64,000 nt of DNA, from positions 62,001 to 126,000 of the forward strand of contig JADHVO010000008.1 of the NCBI GenBank assembly GCA_016783965.1. Direction: 5' to 3'. Shown piece after piece: positions 54,729 through 63,737 of this stretch. This stretch comes from Alphaproteobacteria bacterium (GTDB lineage Bacteria > Pseudomonadota > Alphaproteobacteria > Micropepsales > Micropepsaceae). The notes below the pieces were generated by a model that saw only the letters and a list, made by a program, of their open reading frames with translations, was not told the DNA's origin and searched no databases. Each line of letters opens with the position of its first letter. Within the stretch, counting starts at the first letter, position 1. Position numbers and translations under genes: made by a program.

Positions 54729-55632
54729 CGGACTTCTTTTCCAGCGCGCGTTCGTACACCTCCTTGCGGTTGATGCCGAGCGCTTCGGCGATCATCTCCG
54801 ATGCCGCCTTCACCGGCATGAACGGGAGCGCGTGGGTGAGCATCGCGTCAACGCGCGCGAAGTCCGTTCCCGAATCCTGCGGCGGGCCGATCAGAATGGT
54901 GACCTCGCCTTTCGGCGGCGGTTCTTCGGCATAGCGGGGCGCCAGTGTCGCCAGCGTGCCGCGGCGAACTTCCTCGTGCAGCTTGGTGAGTTCGCGGGTC
55001 ACCGCAACGGCACGATCGCCCAGGACCTCCAGCATCTGCGCCAGCGACTCCGCGAGTCGTTGCGCCGACTCGAAGAAGACCAGGGTGGCGCGGATCGCCT
55101 TCAGGTCCGTCAGAACAGAGGCGCGCTCGCCTGCCTTGGGCGGAAGGAACCCGGCGAACAGGAAGCGGTCGGTCGGCAGGCCGGCCAGCGCCAATGCCGT
55201 CAGGGTCGCGGACGCGCCGGGAATGGCGTGAACGGGGATGCCTTCCGCCAGCGCCTCGCGCACCAGCTTGTAGCCGGGGTCACTCACCAGCGGGGTGCCA
55301 GCGTCGCTGACCAGCGCGATCCTGGCGCCATGCTTCAGCCGGGCGATCAGCTTCGGCCGCTCCCGCGCGCCGTTGTGGTCGTTGTAGGCGGTCAGCGGCT
55401 TGGAGATGCCGTAGATGCTCAGGAGCTTGGACGTGACGCGGGTATCCTCTGCCGCAATCGCGTCACAGCCGGTCAGTACATCCAGCGCCCGCAAGGTGAT
55501 GTCCCGCGCGTTGCCAATGGGAGTCGCCGTCACGTAAAGGCCGGGGGACAGGTCTGCCTCGCCACCGGATTTACGGAATGCGCCCAAAGCCTTAGGTTCG
55601 CCTTGCCCTGGAGGTCTCAATGCCCTTTGCAT
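54721..55632 (-). CDS. rsmI: 16S rRNA (cytidine-2'-O)-methyltransferase RsmI
   Basis: The 303-residue product has the tetrapyrrole-methylase fold with LSPGLYVTATPIGNARDITL, EDTRVTSKLLSIYGI, LVSDAGTPLVSDPGYKLV and IPGASATLTALALAGLPTD. It methylates C1402 of 16S rRNA. The start is uncertain: the ATG at 55632 would overlap the divergent lipoprotein gene (start 55620) by 13 bases. No better start codon lies between it and the core motif, so a non-ATG start is possible. Confidence 0.9.
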   Translation of the reverse strand: MQRALRPPGQGEPKALGAFRKSGGEADLSPGLYVTATPIGNARDITLRALDVLTGCDAIAAEDTRVTSKLLSIYGISKPLTAYNDHNGARERPKLIARLKHGARIALVSDAGTPLVSDPGYKLVREALAEGIPVHAIPGASATLTALALAGLPTDRFLFAGFLPPKAGERASVLTDLKAIRATLVFFESAQRLAESLAQMLEVLGDRAVAVTRELTKLHEEVRRGTLATLAPRYAEEPPPKGEVTILIGPPQDSGTDFARVDAMLTHALPFMPVKAASEMIAEALGINRKEVYERALEKKSDG

Positions 55633-56873
55633 CCCTGTCCACCACCCGCCCCAAGCGGGCGTGCCTTTTTGCCATCGCCGCGCTCGCTGCGATAGCGCTG
55701 AGCGGATGCGCAACCCAGACGGCAACGCCCGTAGGACCGCAGGCACCGGCAGTGGCACCGGGCACGCAGCCCGGGCACCCGCTGACCGAGAACAAGCCCA
55801 CGTTCCTGAACCTGCCGAACATCCCGACCGACCATACGCCGGTGCGGGTGGGCGTGATCCTGCCCTTCAACTCCGGCACCCCAGCGGTGAAGGCGCTTGC
55901 GGCGGCGATGCTCAAATCGGCGCAGCTCGCGATGTACGACTCCGGCAACAAGGACATGATCATCATGACCGCCGACGAGGGCGCCACGGCCGAGAGCGCT
56001 GCGGCGGCGGCGGTTCACCTGCTGGAACAGGGCGCCGAGATCATCGTCGGCCCGCTCTATGCGCAATCGGTGCGCGCCATCGCCGCCGAAACGCGCGACC
56101 GCGGTGTGCCGGTGCTGTCGTTCTCGACCGACCGCAGCGTGGCGGGCGACGGAATCTACCTGCTGGGCTTCCTGCCCGAGGCCGAGACCGATCGCGTGGT
56201 GAGCTACGCCATCGCGCACGGCCATCACAAGATCGCGGCACTGGTGCCCAGCACGGCGTATGGCGACGTGACCCTTGGCGCACTGCGCGACACGGTGAAA
56301 GCCGACAATGGCGAGGTGGGCGACGTGGTGCGCTTCCCCGCGACGGTGGACGGCATCATCGCCCCGGCGACACAAGCCGCACATCCGGGCGATGCCGACG
56401 CGCTGTTCCTGCCGCAGGGCGGCGCGATCCTTCGTGCGGGCGCGCCGGCTCTGGGCACCGCCGGACTGAACAAGGACAAGGTGAAACTGCTCGGAACTGG
56501 CCAGTGGAACGAGGCAGCGAACAGCGAAGCGCCGACGCTGTATGGTGCCTGGTTCGCGGCGCCCGATCCCAAGGACGATGCGCGTTTCGCGGACAAGTAT
56601 CGCGGCGCGTTCGGAAGCAATCCGCCGCCGCTGGCAGGACTGGCCTATGATGCCGTGTCGCTGGTGGCGAAATTGGCGGAGAAGGGCGAGCCCTATAAGC
56701 GGTTCACGCGGCAGGCGTTGGCCGATCCGAACGGCTTCGCCGGCGTCGACGGCATCTTTCGCTTCTCAAGTGACGGCACGGCGGAGCGCGGACTGGCGAT
56801 CCTGTCGGTCGGCGCGGACGGCTTCCACGTCGAGGACCCGGCGCCGACGACGTTCGTGAAGCCGGGCAGCTAA
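55620..56873 (+). CDS. LpoA-like penicillin-binding-protein activator lipoprotein
   Basis: The 417-residue product has a lipoprotein signal (IALSGC, Cys30) and a periplasmic-binding-type fold with VRVGVILPFNSG, GAEIIVGPLYAQSVRAIAAE and AGLAYDAVSLVAKLAEKGEP, typical of the LppC/LpoA C-terminal domain. It likely activates peptidoglycan synthases at the outer membrane. A GGAGG ribosome-binding sequence precedes the ATG at 55620. Its stop overlaps hemW by 4 bases (CTAA). Confidence 0.88.
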   Translation: MPFASLSTTRPKRACLFAIAALAAIALSGCATQTATPVGPQAPAVAPGTQPGHPLTENKPTFLNLPNIPTDHTPVRVGVILPFNSGTPAVKALAAAMLKSAQLAMYDSGNKDMIIMTADEGATAESAAAAAVHLLEQGAEIIVGPLYAQSVRAIAAETRDRGVPVLSFSTDRSVAGDGIYLLGFLPEAETDRVVSYAIAHGHHKIAALVPSTAYGDVTLGALRDTVKADNGEVGDVVRFPATVDGIIAPATQAAHPGDADALFLPQGGAILRAGAPALGTAGLNKDKVKLLGTGQWNEAANSEAPTLYGAWFAAPDPKDDARFADKYRGAFGSNPPPLAGLAYDAVSLVAKLAEKGEPYKRFTRQALADPNGFAGVDGIFRFSSDGTAERGLAILSVGADGFHVEDPAPTTFVKPGS

Positions 56874-58012
56874 TCGGCCAAAGCGGCGATCACGCTGTTC
56901 AAAAGCAGGCGCCCACGCGGCGTCGCGACGAGGCGGCTGCCTTCGAGGCGGACGAGGCCGTCCTCTTGTAGAAGCGCGATGTGCCTGGGGTTCGGCGCTG
57001 TGCCCCAGCGCGCCTTATAGGCCGCGAGATCGAGCCCTTCTGCCAGCCGCAGGTTCATCAGCAGATGTTCGCGCGCGGCGTCTTCGGTCCAGATTTCCGT
57101 TTGCTCGATCAGGCCGTGGCCTTGCCTGCTCACGATGTCGCGCCAGCGTTCCGGGAGGCGTTCGGTCTGGGTGGCGATGCGCTTGCCGCCGAGGTCGAGG
57201 CGGCCATGGGCGCCGGGGCCGACGCCCGCATAGGAGCCGTAGCGCCAGTAGAGAAGGTTGTGACGCGCCTCGCTGCCGGGCTTTGCGTGGTTGGAGATTT
57301 CGTAGGCGGGGCGGCCGGCGGCTTCGCTCATCTCCTGTGTCAGTTCGAAAAGTCCCGCGGCGCGGTCTTCGTCCGGAATGTGCAGCGCGCCGGTCTTGTA
57401 GAGCGTGGCGAACGGCGTCGCAGGTTCGATGGTCAGCTGGTAAAGCGAGAGGTGGTCGGTGCCGAAAGCAAGAGCCTCGGTCAGTTCGGCGCGCCATTGG
57501 TCGAGCGACTGATCGGGGCGGGCATAGATCAGGTCGAGCGACACGCGGTCGAAGATGCGCATCGCCAGCGCCAGAGCTTCCTTCGCTTCAGCGACGTTGT
57601 GCAGACGTCCGAGCATCTTGAGGTCGGCGTCGTTCAGAGCCTGCACGCCCAGCGACAGACGATTGACTCCGGCGGCGCGGTAATCGGCGAAGCGCGTGGC
57701 GTCGGCGCTGGCGGGGTTGGATTCGAGTGTGACTTCAACGTCGTTTGCGGTGCGCCACAGGCGCGCGATGGTGTCGAGCGTCCGGGCGACACTCGTGCCC
57801 TGCATCAGCGACGGCGTGCCGCCACCGAAGAAAACCGTCTCGACGATGGGGCGAGCGGCACCTTGCTGTTCGGCGGTCCATTCCAGCTCGCGCACGACGG
57901 CGTCGATCCAGCCGCTTTCGTCGATCTGGGTGCGGACGTGGCTGTTGAAATCGCAATAGGGGCACTTGGCCGCGCAGAACGGCCAATGCACATAGATGCC
58001 GAACCCGGTCAT
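56870..58012 (-). CDS. hemW: HemW (radical-SAM heme chaperone)
   Basis: The 380-residue product has the radical-SAM motif CAAKCPYC and FFGGGTPSLM, with the HNLLYW segment typical of HemW heme binding. HemW delivers heme to respiratory enzymes; it was long misannotated as HemN. It lies downstream of rdgB, from which it is separated by a repeat-rich gap of about 150 bases. Confidence 0.93.
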   Translation of the reverse strand: MTGFGIYVHWPFCAAKCPYCDFNSHVRTQIDESGWIDAVVRELEWTAEQQGAARPIVETVFFGGGTPSLMQGTSVARTLDTIARLWRTANDVEVTLESNPASADATRFADYRAAGVNRLSLGVQALNDADLKMLGRLHNVAEAKEALALAMRIFDRVSLDLIYARPDQSLDQWRAELTEALAFGTDHLSLYQLTIEPATPFATLYKTGALHIPDEDRAAGLFELTQEMSEAAGRPAYEISNHAKPGSEARHNLLYWRYGSYAGVGPGAHGRLDLGGKRIATQTERLPERWRDIVSRQGHGLIEQTEIWTEDAAREHLLMNLRLAEGLDLAAYKARWGTAPNPRHIALLQEDGLVRLEGSRLVATPRGRLLLNSVIAALAD

Positions 58013-58031
58013 TCGCGTGCGCTCGCCACCA

Positions 58032-58139
58032 CACTGTTGTCACGGCCCGCGACTGCGGGCCGCCCAGGTGACGTCGCGATGCCTGCGCAGAACCGTGGCG
58101 CACCAACTGGGTGGCCCGCAGTCGCGGGCCATAACAGTG
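58032..58139. repeat. Imperfect inverted repeat, two small palindromes (REPIN-like)
   Basis: GGCCCGC-GACT-GCGGGCC (58044-58061) and GGCCCGC-AGTC-GCGGGCC (58113-58130) are mutually complementary 18-mers, each a hairpin by itself. CACTGTT (58032) and AACAGTG (58139) form outer arms. The whole behaves like a pair of REP sequences in inverted orientation. It fills the gap between hemW and rdgB. Confidence 0.7.
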
Positions 58140-58160
58140 AGGAGGTTGAGGGGTTGCACA

Positions 58161-58766
58161 TCACCGTTCGAAAATATCGCTCGCGGTCAGTTTCTGGAAT
58201 GCGCGCGTGCGGTGGTTCATCGCGAGTTTCTTTGCCGGATCCATCTCGCCGAAGGTCAGCGTCTCGCCATTTGGCACGAAGATCGGGTCGTAGCCGAAGC
58301 CGTTGGTGCCGCGCGGCGGGAAGGTCAGGTGGCCGTGGACCTCGCCCTGGAAGATGCGCGGCTCTTCGTGCGGCAACGCCAGCGCCAGCGCGCTGACGAA
58401 ATAGGCGGAAGGATCGGTGGCGCCCTTCTCTTTCAACTCCCGCTCAACGCGGGCCATGGCGACGTAGAAATCCTTGCCGGGACCAGCCCAGCGGGCGGAG
58501 TAGATGCCGGGCTCGCCGCCGAGCGCGTTCACCACCAGGCCTGAGTCATCGGCCAAGGCCATGTGGCCGCAACGGTCCGCGACCCAGCGCGCCTTCAGCG
58601 CGGCGTTGCCGGCGAAGGTGGTTTCGGTCTCCTCCGGCTCTTCGATATCGATATCGTTCGCGCCGAACACATGCAGGTTGAAGGGCGCGAGCAGCTCGAC
58701 GATCTCGCGCACCTTGCCCTTGTTGTGGCTGGCGACGACCAGCGTGTCGCGCGGGCGAAGCTTCAT
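58161..58766 (-). CDS. rdgB: Non-canonical purine NTP pyrophosphatase RdgB
   Basis: The 201-residue product, from the ATG at 58766, has the HAM1 family motifs TLVVASHNKGKVREI, FAGNAALKARWVAD, ALADDSGLVVNALGG and NGFGYDPIFVPNG. It removes inosine and xanthosine triphosphates. The start shares one base with the stop of a 72-codon gene upstream (TGATG), so translation is coupled. Confidence 0.95.
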   Translation of the reverse strand: MKLRPRDTLVVASHNKGKVREIVELLAPFNLHVFGANDIDIEEPEETETTFAGNAALKARWVADRCGHMALADDSGLVVNALGGEPGIYSARWAGPGKDFYVAMARVERELKEKGATDPSAYFVSALALALPHEEPRIFQGEVHGHLTFPPRGTNGFGYDPIFVPNGETLTFGEMDPAKKLAMNHRTRAFQKLTASDIFER

Positions 58767-58984
58767 CAAATGACCGGCTGCGAGCGCGCCGCGTGCTCGC
58801 GGGTAATGACATCGAGCTCGGCGCGGATGTTCAGGAGATGGCCTTCGACCGACAGCGTGTGCGCGGCGCCGCGCGGCACCTCGCCGGTACGGAAATGATG
58901 CGCGGCAACCCGTGCATGGGCCGCCAGCTTCTCGGCTTCAGCGACGATCGTATCGAGGCGCTTCGCCTGATCCTGCATACTCAT
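58766..58984 (-). CDS. Small helical hypothetical protein between rph and rdgB
   Basis: This 72-residue protein is a single long charged helix ([20 protein letters not shown] followed by [18 protein letters not shown]). It overlaps rph by 4 bases and touches rdgB by 1 base, which argues strongly that it is translated. I recognise no family. Rph-rdgB are often direct neighbours, so this is an extra gene in a common pair. Confidence 0.7.
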   Translation of the reverse strand: MSMQDQAKRLDTIVAEAEKLAAHARVAAHHFRTGEVPRGAAHTLSVEGHLLNIRAELDVITREHAARSQPVI

Positions 58985-59694
58985 CCGATGGCCTTCTTCT
59001 GCAATTCGACCAGTTCGCCGATGCCCTTGCGCGCGAGGTGCAGCATCTGGGCGAATTCGGCGTCGCTGAACGGCGCGCCCTCGGCGGTGCCCTGGATTTC
59101 GACCAGACCGCCCTTTCCCGTCAGTACGAAATTGGCGTCAGTCTCGGCCGAGGAGTCCTCGTCGTAGTCGAGATCGAGCACCGGTGTGCCCTTCCAGATG
59201 CCGCACGACACGGCGGCGACGTGATCCTTGATCGCGGGCCTGGTGACCATGCCGGTCTTCTGCATGAAGCCGATGCACTGGTGGAGCGCGACGAAGCCGC
59301 CGGTGATGGACGCCGTCCGCGTGCCGCCGTCGGCCTGGAGAACGTCGCAGTCGATGACGATCTGGCGTTCGCCCAGCGCGGTCATGTCGACCACGGCGCG
59401 CAGGCTGCGGCCGACCAGGCGCTGAATCTCCTGCGTGCGGCCGGACTGCTTGCCCTGGGCCGCTTCGCGCCGCATGCGCTCATGGGTGGAGCGGGGCAGC
59501 ATGCCGTATTCCGCCGTGACCCAGCCCTTGCCGGTGCCGCGCAGGAAACCGGGGGCGGTCTCCTCAAGGCTGGCCGTGACCAGCACATGGGTGTCGCCGA
59601 ATTTGACCAGGCACGACCCCTCGGCGTGCCTGGAAAAGCCGGGTTCGAGGGTCACGGTGCGCATCTGGTCGTTGGCGCGCTTGGATGGGCGCAT
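58981..59694 (-). CDS. rph: Ribonuclease PH
   Basis: The 237-residue product has the RNase PH signatures [37 protein letters not shown] and [19 protein letters not shown]. It trims tRNA 3' ends using phosphate. It is divergent from hrcA, a typical alphaproteobacterial arrangement, with 119 bases of promoter DNA between. Confidence 0.96.
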   Translation of the reverse strand: MRPSKRANDQMRTVTLEPGFSRHAEGSCLVKFGDTHVLVTASLEETAPGFLRGTGKGWVTAEYGMLPRSTHERMRREAAQGKQSGRTQEIQRLVGRSLRAVVDMTALGERQIVIDCDVLQADGGTRTASITGGFVALHQCIGFMQKTGMVTRPAIKDHVAAVSCGIWKGTPVLDLDYDEDSSAETDANFVLTGKGGLVEIQGTAEGAPFSDAEFAQMLHLARKGIGELVELQKKAIG

Positions 59695-59758
59695 CTTTGT
59701 TTGCCTTGAAGTTTTGGGCGTCCGCCGTTACCTAGCGGCTTTGCTGCAACAGGTGCAA

Positions 59759-59782
59759 ATACCGGTTCGCGACCGGTATAAT
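59759..59782 (+). promoter_or_regulatory. Promoter and palindrome before hrcA
   Basis: A perfect TATAAT (59777-59782) lies 32 bases before the hrcA start. Overlapping it is the palindrome ATACCGGT-TCGCG-ACCGGTAT (59759-59779). A good -35 is not obvious. No CIRCE motif (TTAGCACTC-N9-GAGTGCTAA) is seen here. Confidence 0.5.
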
Positions 59783-59813
59783 AGCATAACAGTATCAAAG
59801 GTTTAGACGGCGA

Positions 59814-60875
59814 GTGGATCAGGCATCAGCCCGCGCATTGAACGCCATCCTGGGCGAGCGGCCCAAGGAGGTGTTCCGTCATCTCGTGGAGGCGTTCCTC
59901 GCCTCCGGCGAGCCGGTGGGATCTCGCACGCTCAGCCAGCGCCTGCCGCTGACCCTGTCGCCGGCCTCGATCCGCAATGTGATGGCCGATCTGGAGCATA
60001 TGGGCCTGCTCTATGCGCCTCACACGTCCGCCGGGCGGGCGCCGACCGAGAAGGGGCTGCGCCTGTTCGTGGACGGGCTGCTGGAGGTGGGCGAGCTGGC
60101 GCCGGACGAGCGCGTCGCCATCGAGGCACGCATGACCGGCAGCGGGCGCGGGCTGGAGGATGTGCTGACCCAGGCGACCTCGCTGCTGTCGGGCCTGTCG
60201 AACTGCGCCGGTCTGGTCGTGTCGACCAAGCAGGATTCGCTGCTGAAGCATGTCGAATTCACGGCCATCACGCCGAACAAGGCGCTGGTGGTGATGGTGA
60301 GCGAGGACGGCCAGGTCGAGAACCGCATCATCGACACCCCGTTGGGCCTGCCCGCATCGGCGCTGGTGGAGGCGTCGAACTACCTGAACGCACGGCTGCG
60401 CGGGCGCACGCTGGACGTGGCGCGCGCCGAGATCCTGGAAGAACTGATTGGCGAGCGTGCCGAGCTGGATGCGCTGACGGCGAAGATCGTGGCCGAGGGG
60501 CTGGCGACCCTGTCGAGCGCAGGCGATGCGCGCCACACGCTGATCGTGCGCGGCACCTCGCATCTGCTCGACAGTGTGGAAGCCCAGGCCGACATCGAGC
60601 GGGTGCGCACCCTGTTCGAGGACATCGAGCGCAAGAACGACCTGATCCAGCTTCTGGAGCTGGCAAAGCAGGGTGACGGCGTTCGCATCTTCATCGGTTC
60701 GGAGAACCGGTTGTTCAGCCTGTCCGGTTCGTCCATCGTGGCCGCGCCTTATGCCAATTCGCAGGGCAAGATCGTCGGCGTGATCGGCGTTCTGGGCCCT
60801 ACCCGCCTCAACTATGGCCGTATCATTCCGATGGTCGACCATACCGCCAAAGTCGTCGGCCGATTGCTCGGCTGA
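59814..60875 (+). CDS. hrcA: Heat-inducible transcription repressor HrcA
   Basis: Read from a GTG at 59814, the 353-residue product has the HrcA winged helix (GSRTLSQRLPLTLSPASIRNV), the HTSAGRAPTEKGLRLFVDGL segment and the C-terminal GAF-like domain. It represses chaperone genes through CIRCE and senses GroEL. It is followed by grpE after 18 bases. Confidence 0.95.
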   Translation: MDQASARALNAILGERPKEVFRHLVEAFLASGEPVGSRTLSQRLPLTLSPASIRNVMADLEHMGLLYAPHTSAGRAPTEKGLRLFVDGLLEVGELAPDERVAIEARMTGSGRGLEDVLTQATSLLSGLSNCAGLVVSTKQDSLLKHVEFTAITPNKALVVMVSEDGQVENRIIDTPLGLPASALVEASNYLNARLRGRTLDVARAEILEELIGERAELDALTAKIVAEGLATLSSAGDARHTLIVRGTSHLLDSVEAQADIERVRTLFEDIERKNDLIQLLELAKQGDGVRIFIGSENRLFSLSGSSIVAAPYANSQGKIVGVIGVLGPTRLNYGRIIPMVDHTAKVVGRLLG

Positions 60876-60893
60876 CGCGTTTTAGGAAGAACC

Positions 60894-61454
60894 ATGAGCG
60901 ATTTCGAAGACGAAGAGATACCGCAGGTTGACCCTGGCCAGCCGCACCCGGCCGACGTCATCCAGAAGCTGAACGAAGAGAACGTGGAGCTGAAGGACCG
61001 CGTGCTGCGCGCCCTTGCCGAGACCGAGAACGTGCGCCGCCGCGGCGAGCAGGAGCGCAAGAACGCCGCCGACTATGCCGTGACGCGGTTCGCGCGCGAC
61101 ATGCTGGAGATTGCGGACAATTTCGCCCGGGCGCTGAGCCATGTGCCGCGCGACGTGCTGGCGGCCTCCGATCCCGCGATCAAGGCCGTGATCGAGGGCG
61201 TGGAAGCCACCGAGCGCCAGCTGATGAGCACTCTCGGCAAGCATGGCGTGAAGCAGATCGAGACCGACGGCGCCAAATTCGACCCCAACCTGCACCAGGC
61301 GGTCGCCGAGGTTCCGGGCGAGGGCAAGCCGGCGGGCGCAATCGTGAACGTCGTGCAGTCGGGCTACACCATCGCCGACCGCCTGCTCAGGCCGGCGATG
61401 GTAACGGTCGCGCGCAAGGATTCCGCGACGCCGGGCATCGACACAAAGGTCTGA
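60894..61454 (+). CDS. grpE: Nucleotide exchange factor GrpE
   Basis: The 186-residue product has the GrpE long helix (RVLRALAETENVRRRGEQER) and beta domain (VAEVPGEGKPAGAIVNVVQS, GYTIADRLLRPAMVTVA). It releases ADP from DnaK. It follows hrcA; dnaK and dnaJ are not in the window. Confidence 0.96.
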   Translation: MSDFEDEEIPQVDPGQPHPADVIQKLNEENVELKDRVLRALAETENVRRRGEQERKNAADYAVTRFARDMLEIADNFARALSHVPRDVLAASDPAIKAVIEGVEATERQLMSTLGKHGVKQIETDGAKFDPNLHQAVAEVPGEGKPAGAIVNVVQSGYTIADRLLRPAMVTVARKDSATPGIDTKV

Positions 61455-61462
61455 CCCCCCAC

Positions 61463-61500
61463 CCGAAACTCGCTTCGCGAATTTCGGCTTCCCCACAAGG
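61463..61500. repeat. Short intergenic repeat
   Basis: CCGAAACTCGC-TTC-GCGAATTTCGG forms an 11-bp imperfect hairpin, followed by CTTCCCCACAAGGGGAGG. I recognise this as a multi-copy intergenic element type in alphaproteobacteria. It follows grpE and may act as its terminator. Confidence 0.55.
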
Positions 61501-61525
61501 GGAGGCGATGGGCTATGCTTGGCCG

Positions 61526-62581
61526 ATGAGCGAAGCGCCCGTAGCCATTGCCACGCCGCCCAGCCATCGCGGCCTGCCGTTCGAGCATGCGATCTTCGTG
61601 CTGTCGCCGTTCGGGCTGCTGCCCACGACGCTCCTTCTGTTCATCGCGATGTTCGGCAGCTTCGTGGCCATCGCGTCCGCCGAGGGCGTGACGATCGTGC
61701 GGCATGACGGGTTCACCTTCTCCGACGCGGGATGGCCGGCGCTGGTGCTGTCGCTGCTGTGTTGCACAGCGCTGGCGATGCAACGCTATGCAAGAACGGC
61801 GGAGGCACGCGAGGCGCCGAACTATGCCCGCATCCTGAGCGGCGGCACGACAAGCGCGCTGGCCATCACGACGGCTGTTTCGAGCGAGGCGCGACTCGGG
61901 CGCGCGACGCTGATGGGTGTGGCTTTCGGGGCCATGCTGAGCGTCGCAATCCGGGTGGCGGAATACCACGAGGGACACACGATTCCGCCGGGTGCGATGG
62001 CGTGGTTCGCGCTGGCGACGACGCTGCTGGCCGTGCTGTTCGCACGCGGCGCGGAGCAGACGCGCGCCGGCGGCCGGGCCTATGCCGGCGTGTTGCATTC
62101 GGAGCTGACAATCGACCTGTTGCGCACCGACACGCTGTCGGTACTCGGGCGGTCGGCGGCGCGGCATTCGCTCATCTGGTTCGTGATCAGCGGCGTGGCG
62201 TGCCTGTTCTTCGTGCGCGGCGACCTGAACTGGCTGACGATCCTGCTGATCGCGGGCTGCGCGACGATGGGCATTACGATGTTCGCCGCATCGATGGGCC
62301 GCATCCATCATCAGATCGTGCAGGCCAAGATGGCGGAGCTGGAGAACATACGCTGCCGCATCGATGCGCTGCGCAACAAGCTGCATGAGGACGCGTTTGC
62401 TTCCGCGAGCCTGCACGGCCTCCTCGCGTACGAGAAGCGGGTGCAGGAAGCGCAGGAATGGCCGTTCGACCAGACCACGCTGGCGCGGGTGGCGGCCTCG
62501 ACCCTGATCCTCACAGTGCCGTGGTTCGGGCAGGCGATTGCCGCATATGTGGTAGATCACCTCGGCCGTTTCGCGGGCTGA
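61526..62581 (+). CDS. Membrane protein of unknown function
   Basis: The 351-residue product (ATG at 61526; 61508 is possible) has about seven predicted membrane helices, including PFGLLPTTLLLFIAMFGSFV near the start and TILLIAGCATMGITMFAASM later. A charged helical segment (about 270-315) and a last helix (LARVAASTLILTVPWF) follow. No family is recognised. It lies between grpE and dapB on the same strand. Confidence 0.65.
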   Translation: MSEAPVAIATPPSHRGLPFEHAIFVLSPFGLLPTTLLLFIAMFGSFVAIASAEGVTIVRHDGFTFSDAGWPALVLSLLCCTALAMQRYARTAEAREAPNYARILSGGTTSALAITTAVSSEARLGRATLMGVAFGAMLSVAIRVAEYHEGHTIPPGAMAWFALATTLLAVLFARGAEQTRAGGRAYAGVLHSELTIDLLRTDTLSVLGRSAARHSLIWFVISGVACLFFVRGDLNWLTILLIAGCATMGITMFAASMGRIHHQIVQAKMAELENIRCRIDALRNKLHEDAFASASLHGLLAYEKRVQEAQEWPFDQTTLARVAASTLILTVPWFGQAIAAYVVDHLGRFAG

Positions 62582-62604
62582 GCGCCGCGCGCTAGAGTGC
62601 CTAA

Positions 62605-63414
62605 ATGAGCGATATTCGTGTTGTTGTGGTGGCGGGCGCCGGCGGGCGCATGGGACAGGCGATTCTGCGCGCCGTGAGCGAGACGCCGGGCATGGTGGTG
62701 TCGGGCGCGCTGGAGCGGCCGGGGCATCCGGACCTGGGCGCCGATGCCGGCACCCTGGCGGGACTGAAAGAACTCGGCGTGAAGCTGAGCGACGATCCGT
62801 TGCCGCTGCTGGCCAAGGCGCAGGCGCTGATCGATTTCACCACGCCGTCGACAACGGTGGCGCTGGCCGAGCTGTCGGCGCAGGCGCGCATCGTGCATGT
62901 GATCGGCACGACGGGCCTCACCGGCGACGACAACGCGAAGATCCGCGCCGCCGCGCGGCATGCGGTGGTCGTGAAGTCCGGCAATTTCAGCCTGGGCATC
63001 AACCTGCTGGCGAAGCTGGTCAAGGAAGCGGCAACGGCGCTGCCGAGCTATGACGTCGAGATCGTCGAGATGCATCACCGCCGGAAGGTCGATGCGCCGA
63101 GCGGCACCGCGCTGATGCTGGGCGAAGCGGCGGCGGCGGGCCGCGGGATTTCTCTTGCCGATCATTCCGACCGCGGCCGCGATGGACAAACGGGTGCGCG
63201 CAAGGACGGTGTGATCGGCTTTGCGGCGCTGCGCGGCGGCACGGTGATCGGCGAGCACTCGGTCATCCTGGCCGGCCCGAACGAGCGCATCGTGCTCAGC
63301 CATTCCGCCGAAGATCGCGCGATGTTCGCCCAGGGCGCGGTCGCGGCGGCGAAGTGGGGCCAGGGCAAGAAGCCCGGCCTCTACGCAATGGCGGATGTTC
63401 TTGCGTCGGCATAG
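62605..63414 (+). CDS. dapB: 4-hydroxy-tetrahydrodipicolinate reductase
   Basis: The 269-residue product has the NAD(P) motif [17 protein letters not shown], the [16 protein letters not shown] segment and the signature [21 protein letters not shown]. It acts in lysine and diaminopimelate synthesis. Its length is normal. The gene following, 2 bases away, is a small membrane protein. Confidence 0.96.
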   Translation: MSDIRVVVVAGAGGRMGQAILRAVSETPGMVVSGALERPGHPDLGADAGTLAGLKELGVKLSDDPLPLLAKAQALIDFTTPSTTVALAELSAQARIVHVIGTTGLTGDDNAKIRAAARHAVVVKSGNFSLGINLLAKLVKEAATALPSYDVEIVEMHHRRKVDAPSGTALMLGEAAAAGRGISLADHSDRGRDGQTGARKDGVIGFAALRGGTVIGEHSVILAGPNERIVLSHSAEDRAMFAQGAVAAAKWGQGKKPGLYAMADVLASA

Positions 63415-63416
63415 AG

Positions 63417-63737
63417 ATGCTGACCCACGAGCAACGCTACGAGAAAGCCTGGGCCGATCTTCGGCTGCGAGGTCGCACAATCCTCATCGCACTTGCAGTT
63501 TTTGTCCTTGGCACGCCCGCGCTCGCCTTGATCTTGGGCAATTCCTATCCGACCGCCACGTTCATTCTCATCGGACTCGGAGCAGCGGTGCTTTTCGGTG
63601 CTCTGCTAAGTCGCTCAGCGTTTCCCTGCCCGCGATGCGGCAAGTGGTTCTTTCTGGCAAACCCGCTCGCGCGAAGGTGCATGCATTGCGACTTGCCGAT
63701 CAACGCGCCGTATCAGGCAGGACAATTCTCAGGCTGA
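63417..63737 (+). CDS. Small membrane protein with zinc-ribbon
   Basis: This 106-residue protein, from the ATG at 63417, has two membrane helices (ILIALAVFVLGTPALALILG and ATFILIGLGAAVLFGALLS) followed by a zinc-ribbon (CPRCGKWF...CMHCDLPI). The function is unknown. It follows dapB by 2 bases and overlaps the convergent DNA methyltransferase gene by 38 bases at the 3' ends. Confidence 0.72.
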   Translation: MLTHEQRYEKAWADLRLRGRTILIALAVFVLGTPALALILGNSYPTATFILIGLGAAVLFGALLSRSAFPCPRCGKWFFLANPLARRCMHCDLPINAPYQAGQFSG

